Assembly: GCA_043764135.1 (NCBI GenBank)
Contig: JAYUKV010000132.1
Coordinates: 1 to 8,116 of the forward strand
DNA: 8,116 bases
From: JAYUKV01 sp043764135
GTDB lineage: Bacteria > Patescibacteriota > JACMRA01
Direction: 5' to 3'
Part shown: in pieces, positions 5,975 through 8,116 of the stretch
Numbering within the stretch: the first letter of the stretch is position 1
How the letters are laid out: the number at the start of each line of letters is the position of its first letter
Program-made: the position numbers and the translations under genes
Notes under the pieces: model-generated
Seen by the model: only the letters and a program-made list of their open reading frames with translations
The model's database searches: none
Told to the model about the DNA's origin: nothing

Positions 5975-6733
5975 CTACTTAGGTAGAAGTGAATTATCCC
6001 ATCTTCTTAAGTAAAACGAGACACCTGAAGGGTTATTCATTTCTCTTACTGCAAAGTTTTGAATAAATCGTGCAACACCAATCTTTGCTCTTAGACAGCT
6101 ATTGCCAGCGGCATCTAATTCCTCCGAGGGTTGGCCAGGGGTATAGTATGGTGGGCTATGAATTGCCCAGTATGGAGAGTTGATTTGACCTGGTAAAGGT
6201 TTACCATTTAAATCAATCTGTACCAAAGGAGTGATGTAGTTTTCATAAGCGCCACCAGGTAGCCTAAAAGAGCCGTCTTTACCTTGCTTAGAGATAATTG
6301 ATCTAAGCATTGTATTGTTGATTGTAAACAGCCTACGATAAGGAATCGAGTATTGTTCACCGCCTTTTTCAGGATTGGTATCAAAAACATACGCTTTGCC
6401 GCCAAAAGAAGCAAACATATATGATTCATTGCCTTCTCGATAGACCACAAGCCAGACTTTAGCGTTTCTTAGAGTCCAACCTTTAACTGTTTCCAGTGCA
6501 CGATAAGCATCCTTACTGAGTAAGTTTGGATTAACCAACATACTTTGTGTGGGCGCAAATGCCGAAGTTAGATTCTTAGATTCTACAAAGCTTATAGAGG
6601 ATTGTGGTTTTGTCTGTGATGTTGATTGAGGTGTGGTAGTTTTTTCAGGGGGTAATGATTGAGCTACCACTGGAGTCATGTTTTGACAAAGAACAATTGC
6701 TGGAAGTGTGAACACAAAATGTTTGAGTTTCAT
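5975..6733 (-). CDS. Exported L,D-transpeptidase (YkuD)-like protein with a degenerate active-site motif
   Basis: This is a secreted or periplasmic protein of about 252 residues. The ATG at 6733 is preferred over a TTG five codons upstream because it directly yields a signal peptide (MKLKHFVFTLPAIVL, cleavage probably after PVVA). A Ser/Thr/Pro/Gln-rich linker follows. Residues about 88-228 resemble a YkuD domain. VWLVVYREGN and FASFGGKAYVF fit the early strands. AIHSPP supplies a histidine (about residue 192) and GNSCLRAKIG supplies a cysteine and arginine (about 213 and 215), spaced like the catalytic His and the SHGCxR motif that cross-links or tailors peptidoglycan. However, the usual Ser-His-Gly before the cysteine reads Gly-Asn-Ser, so the enzyme may be divergent, altered or inactive. 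It is transcribed in the same direction as the proline-rich gene to its right but a strong terminator separates them. The stop is TAG. Export is well supported; the family assignment is tentative. Confidence 0.6.
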   Translation of the reverse strand: MKLKHFVFTLPAIVLCQNMTPVVAQSLPPEKTTTPQSTSQTKPQSSISFVESKNLTSAFAPTQSMLVNPNLLSKDAYRALETVKGWTLRNAKVWLVVYREGNESYMFASFGGKAYVFDTNPEKGGEQYSIPYRRLFTINNTMLRSIISKQGKDGSFRLPGGAYENYITPLVQIDLNGKPLPGQINSPYWAIHSPPYYTPGQPSEELDAAGNSCLRAKIGVARFIQNFAVREMNNPSGVSFYLRRWDNSLLPK

Positions 6734-6833
6734 TATACCAAAATCCAAAAATGAGTAAGGGATATAACTAAGAGACTACACTAGAAGCCAGAAGCAAAAT
6801 AGTTTTAGCTAATTAGTTCTTGTAATATAGCAC

Positions 6834-6864
6834 AAAAAAATAGCGGAGTCAAGATTGACTCCGC
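6834..6864 (-). terminator. Strong intrinsic terminator of the proline-rich secreted protein gene
   Basis: GCGGAGTCAA (6843-6852) and TTGACTCCGC (6855-6864) are exact reverse complements with a 2-base centre. On the minus strand this GC-rich stem is followed by TA and seven T (6834-6840). It lies about 50 bases past the stop codon of the minus-strand gene. Confidence 0.88.
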
Positions 6865-6871
6865 ATGGGAT

Positions 6872-6893
6872 TCTAGATTAGATCTAGATTAAT
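6872..6893. repeat. Tandem 11-base duplication between stop codon and terminator
   Basis: TCTAGATTAGA (6872-6882) is followed immediately by TCTAGATTAAT (6883-6893), differing only at the last two bases. Each unit contains the palindrome TCTAGA or overlaps AGATCT. It is likely a small replication-slippage duplication; no function is evident. Confidence 0.5.
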
Positions 6894-6913
6894 TGGAAAC
6901 TTCCAGATAAGGT

Positions 6914-8116
6914 TTAACCCTTATTCGGAACTTCACCTGCGTCTCCACCACCTTCGATTCCAGTGGTACCACCGTCAGAACCACCACCGTGGTTGTGGGG
7001 AGGGGTAGGAACAGTGGGAGCATTGCAACTTCCAGCGTATTGAATCTGACCCATGGAGGTCAAGATAGCAATGTCGCGTTGAGTTGGAGTATCGCTCTCC
7101 ATACTTGCGGTGTAAAGCAGTTGGCTCATAGTGTTAGCGCTTGCGCCGCACATGAACGGGTTTGCCGCAATCGCCGTGGTCGTGGCAATATACGTTGGAG
7201 CCATCTGTGCTACGCGACGCAATTCCGCGGCAACTTGCGGCTTGCTCTTGTTACCGGAGTAACCGAAGCCGCCGAAGATTGTGTTCACTCCAACATAGGT
7301 GGAATCAGTAACCTGACCTGCACCAATGTTGAGATTACCAATGCTCATCACGTTTCCGTTAGGAAGCAGGACATTTGCATTGTATACCAAACCGCTTTGA
7401 ACGGCAACATTAGTAATGTTAGGAGCGTTAGAGGCTCCTGGATTGTAGTACTTATAAACAGAGCGGTTGCTAGCATCCACTACTGTATTCGTCTTGTTTC
7501 CTTGTGCAGTCGACTTGTTATCGATTGCGCTGTTCAGAACAGATTTGCCGCCAGTAGCATCAGACTGTGCTGCGCCACCCTTAGCATCAATGCCGATATT
7601 GTTTTGGTTATTCAACTCGGTTTTCTGGTCAAGCGCAACTCCAACTTGAGTTTGTTGCTCGGTCTGTTGCTGAGCATTCAAATTCGACTGCTGAACAGGT
7701 GCTACCACATTGTTTGTAACAGGTGCGGGAGCAGGCATCGGAGCAGGGCTAGGACCTGGAACGGGTTCTGGCTCAGGGCTAGGAGTGGGGTGCTCAGGTT
7801 CAGGATTGTGTTCGGGTTGGGGGCTGTAACCACCATTACCATTACCGCCTTCATTAGGCTGGTGTTCAGGCTGATGTACCGGCACGGGAGCAGGTGTAGG
7901 ATCAGGATGAACAACAGGAACTTCAGGTTGTGGAACAGGTTCTGGTTGAGGGGCTGCTTCAGGATGAGGGGCTGGTTGTTGTGAAGGTTGAACCTGTACA
8001 TCGTTACCTGCTCCTTGTCCTTGATGCTGCCCTTGCCCTTGAATTAGATTTACTTCTGCAGCATTTACAATAGGTGATGCGCCAACAGTAGCGATTGCAG
8101 CAGTGGTAATAGCAAG
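6914..8116 (-). CDS. Secreted proline-rich, Asn/Gln-rich protein of unknown function (start beyond right edge)
   Basis: The frame is open to the right edge, so the N-terminus is missing by only a few residues. The visible 400 residues start LAITTAAIATVGASPIVNAA, the hydrophobic core and cleavage region of a signal peptide (cut probably after VNA). Next come a Gly/Gln stretch (residues 26-38), a Pro/Glu/His/Gln-rich region (about 44-133) with recurring PQPE, PEPE and PAP units, and an Asn/Gln/Thr-rich region (about 135-220). A more globular part (about 220-370) contains the only two visible cysteines (323 and 364), a likely disulfide. The tail is Gly-rich (HNHGGGSDGGTTG). Proline-rich spans of this kind are common in proteins that cross or bind the cell wall, but I recognise no family and no anchor motif. 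Its DNA is visibly richer in G+C than the rest of the window. A GTG at 7885 is not a credible start because coding continues upstream without a break. The gene is followed by a strong terminator. Confidence 0.8.
   Translation of the reverse strand, partial: LAITTAAIATVGASPIVNAAEVNLIQGQGQHQGQGAGNDVQVQPSQQPAPHPEAAPQPEPVPQPEVPVVHPDPTPAPVPVHQPEHQPNEGGNGNGGYSPQPEHNPEPEHPTPSPEPEPVPGPSPAPMPAPAPVTNNVVAPVQQSNLNAQQQTEQQTQVGVALDQKTELNNQNNIGIDAKGGAAQSDATGGKSVLNSAIDNKSTAQGNKTNTVVDASNRSVYKYYNPGASNAPNITNVAVQSGLVYNANVLLPNGNVMSIGNLNIGAGQVTDSTYVGVNTIFGGFGYSGNKSKPQVAAELRRVAQMAPTYIATTTAIAANPFMCGASANTMSQLLYTASMESDTPTQRDIAILTSMGQIQYAGSCNAPTVPTPPHNHGGGSDGGTTGIEGGGDAGEVPNKG
7718..7987 (-). repeat. Low-complexity proline-rich coding repeat
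   Basis: On the minus strand this stretch encodes degenerate two- to four-residue units built on Pro alternating with Glu, Gln, Ala, Val or His (PQPE, PEPE, PAPA, HQPEHQPN). The plus strand correspondingly shows recurring CAGG and GGTTCAGG-type words. Such DNA is prone to slippage, so copy number may vary between strains. Confidence 0.7.

Noticed and set aside
6725..6740. Extended -10 box (TGG-TATAAT) on the minus strand overlapping the ATG of the transpeptidase-like gene
   Set aside because: Transcription from it would begin inside the coding sequence and remove the signal peptide start; no matching -35 is convincing. Probably coincidence.
6989..7984. Long plus-strand open frame of 331 codons opposite the proline-rich gene
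   Set aside because: Its product is rich in Arg, Cys, Asn and Ile with no domain, while the opposite strand encodes a protein with a signal peptide and modular composition followed by a proper terminator. It is an antisense shadow of that gene.
1..8116. Genome-wide reassignment of TAA/TAG to glutamine
   Set aside because: sod, the helicase, both membrane protein genes, the transpeptidase-like gene and the proline-rich gene end at TAA or TAG where their families or terminators say they should, and the long helicase frame contains no internal TAA or TAG.

Overview
The window comes from a strongly AT-rich bacterium. TAA and TAG both act as ordinary stops in the intact genes and no internal TGA is needed, so the standard bacterial code applies to most of the window. 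Several intact genes (sod, the DEAD-box helicase, the six-helix membrane protein) lack a recognisable Shine-Dalgarno sequence. I cannot name the lineage from the sequence alone. Signal peptides and an L,D-transpeptidase-like protein point to a walled bacterium with a secretory pathway.

Layout. (1) 1-1783: a large serine recombinase gene, intact apart from one in-frame TAG at its codon 62, runs head-on into a tRNA-Cys gene on the minus strand. The recombinase frame passes through the tRNA terminator and ends inside the tRNA. This is what the edge of an element integrated at a tRNA 3' end would look like; the body of the element would lie to the left, outside the window. (2) 1843-3702: a small four-helix membrane protein on the minus strand is divergent from a two-gene plus-strand unit, a six-helix membrane protein followed 21 bases later by an iron-type superoxide dismutase. 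A good promoter with a near-perfect palindrome at its expected transcription start lies in the divergent region. (3) 3703-4282: a small gene of unknown family has a promoter-like element and a clear Shine-Dalgarno, but two in-frame TAA codons. A hairpin and an AT-rich leader with repeated ATCAAA motifs follow. (4) 4283-5875: a DEAD-box RNA helicase of the DeaD type with a C-terminal DbpA-like RNA-binding domain. (5) 5904-8116: two minus-strand genes for exported proteins. One is a degenerate L,D-transpeptidase-like protein. The other is a proline-rich secreted protein whose start lies just past the right edge. A bidirectional terminator separates the helicase from the first and a strong intrinsic terminator ends the second.

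How the parts relate. Helicase and superoxide dismutase are cytoplasmic stress and housekeeping functions, while the right-hand pair belongs to the cell envelope or exterior. The proline-rich gene is visibly richer in G+C than the rest, which could mean transfer or selection for high expression.

The most unusual signal is that two separate genes carry three in-frame stops (one TAG, two TAA). Each is one C-to-T change from a glutamine codon and no frameshift accompanies them. Young pseudogenes are the default explanation; stop-codon readthrough or a glutamine-inserting suppressor tRNA is the alternative worth testing.
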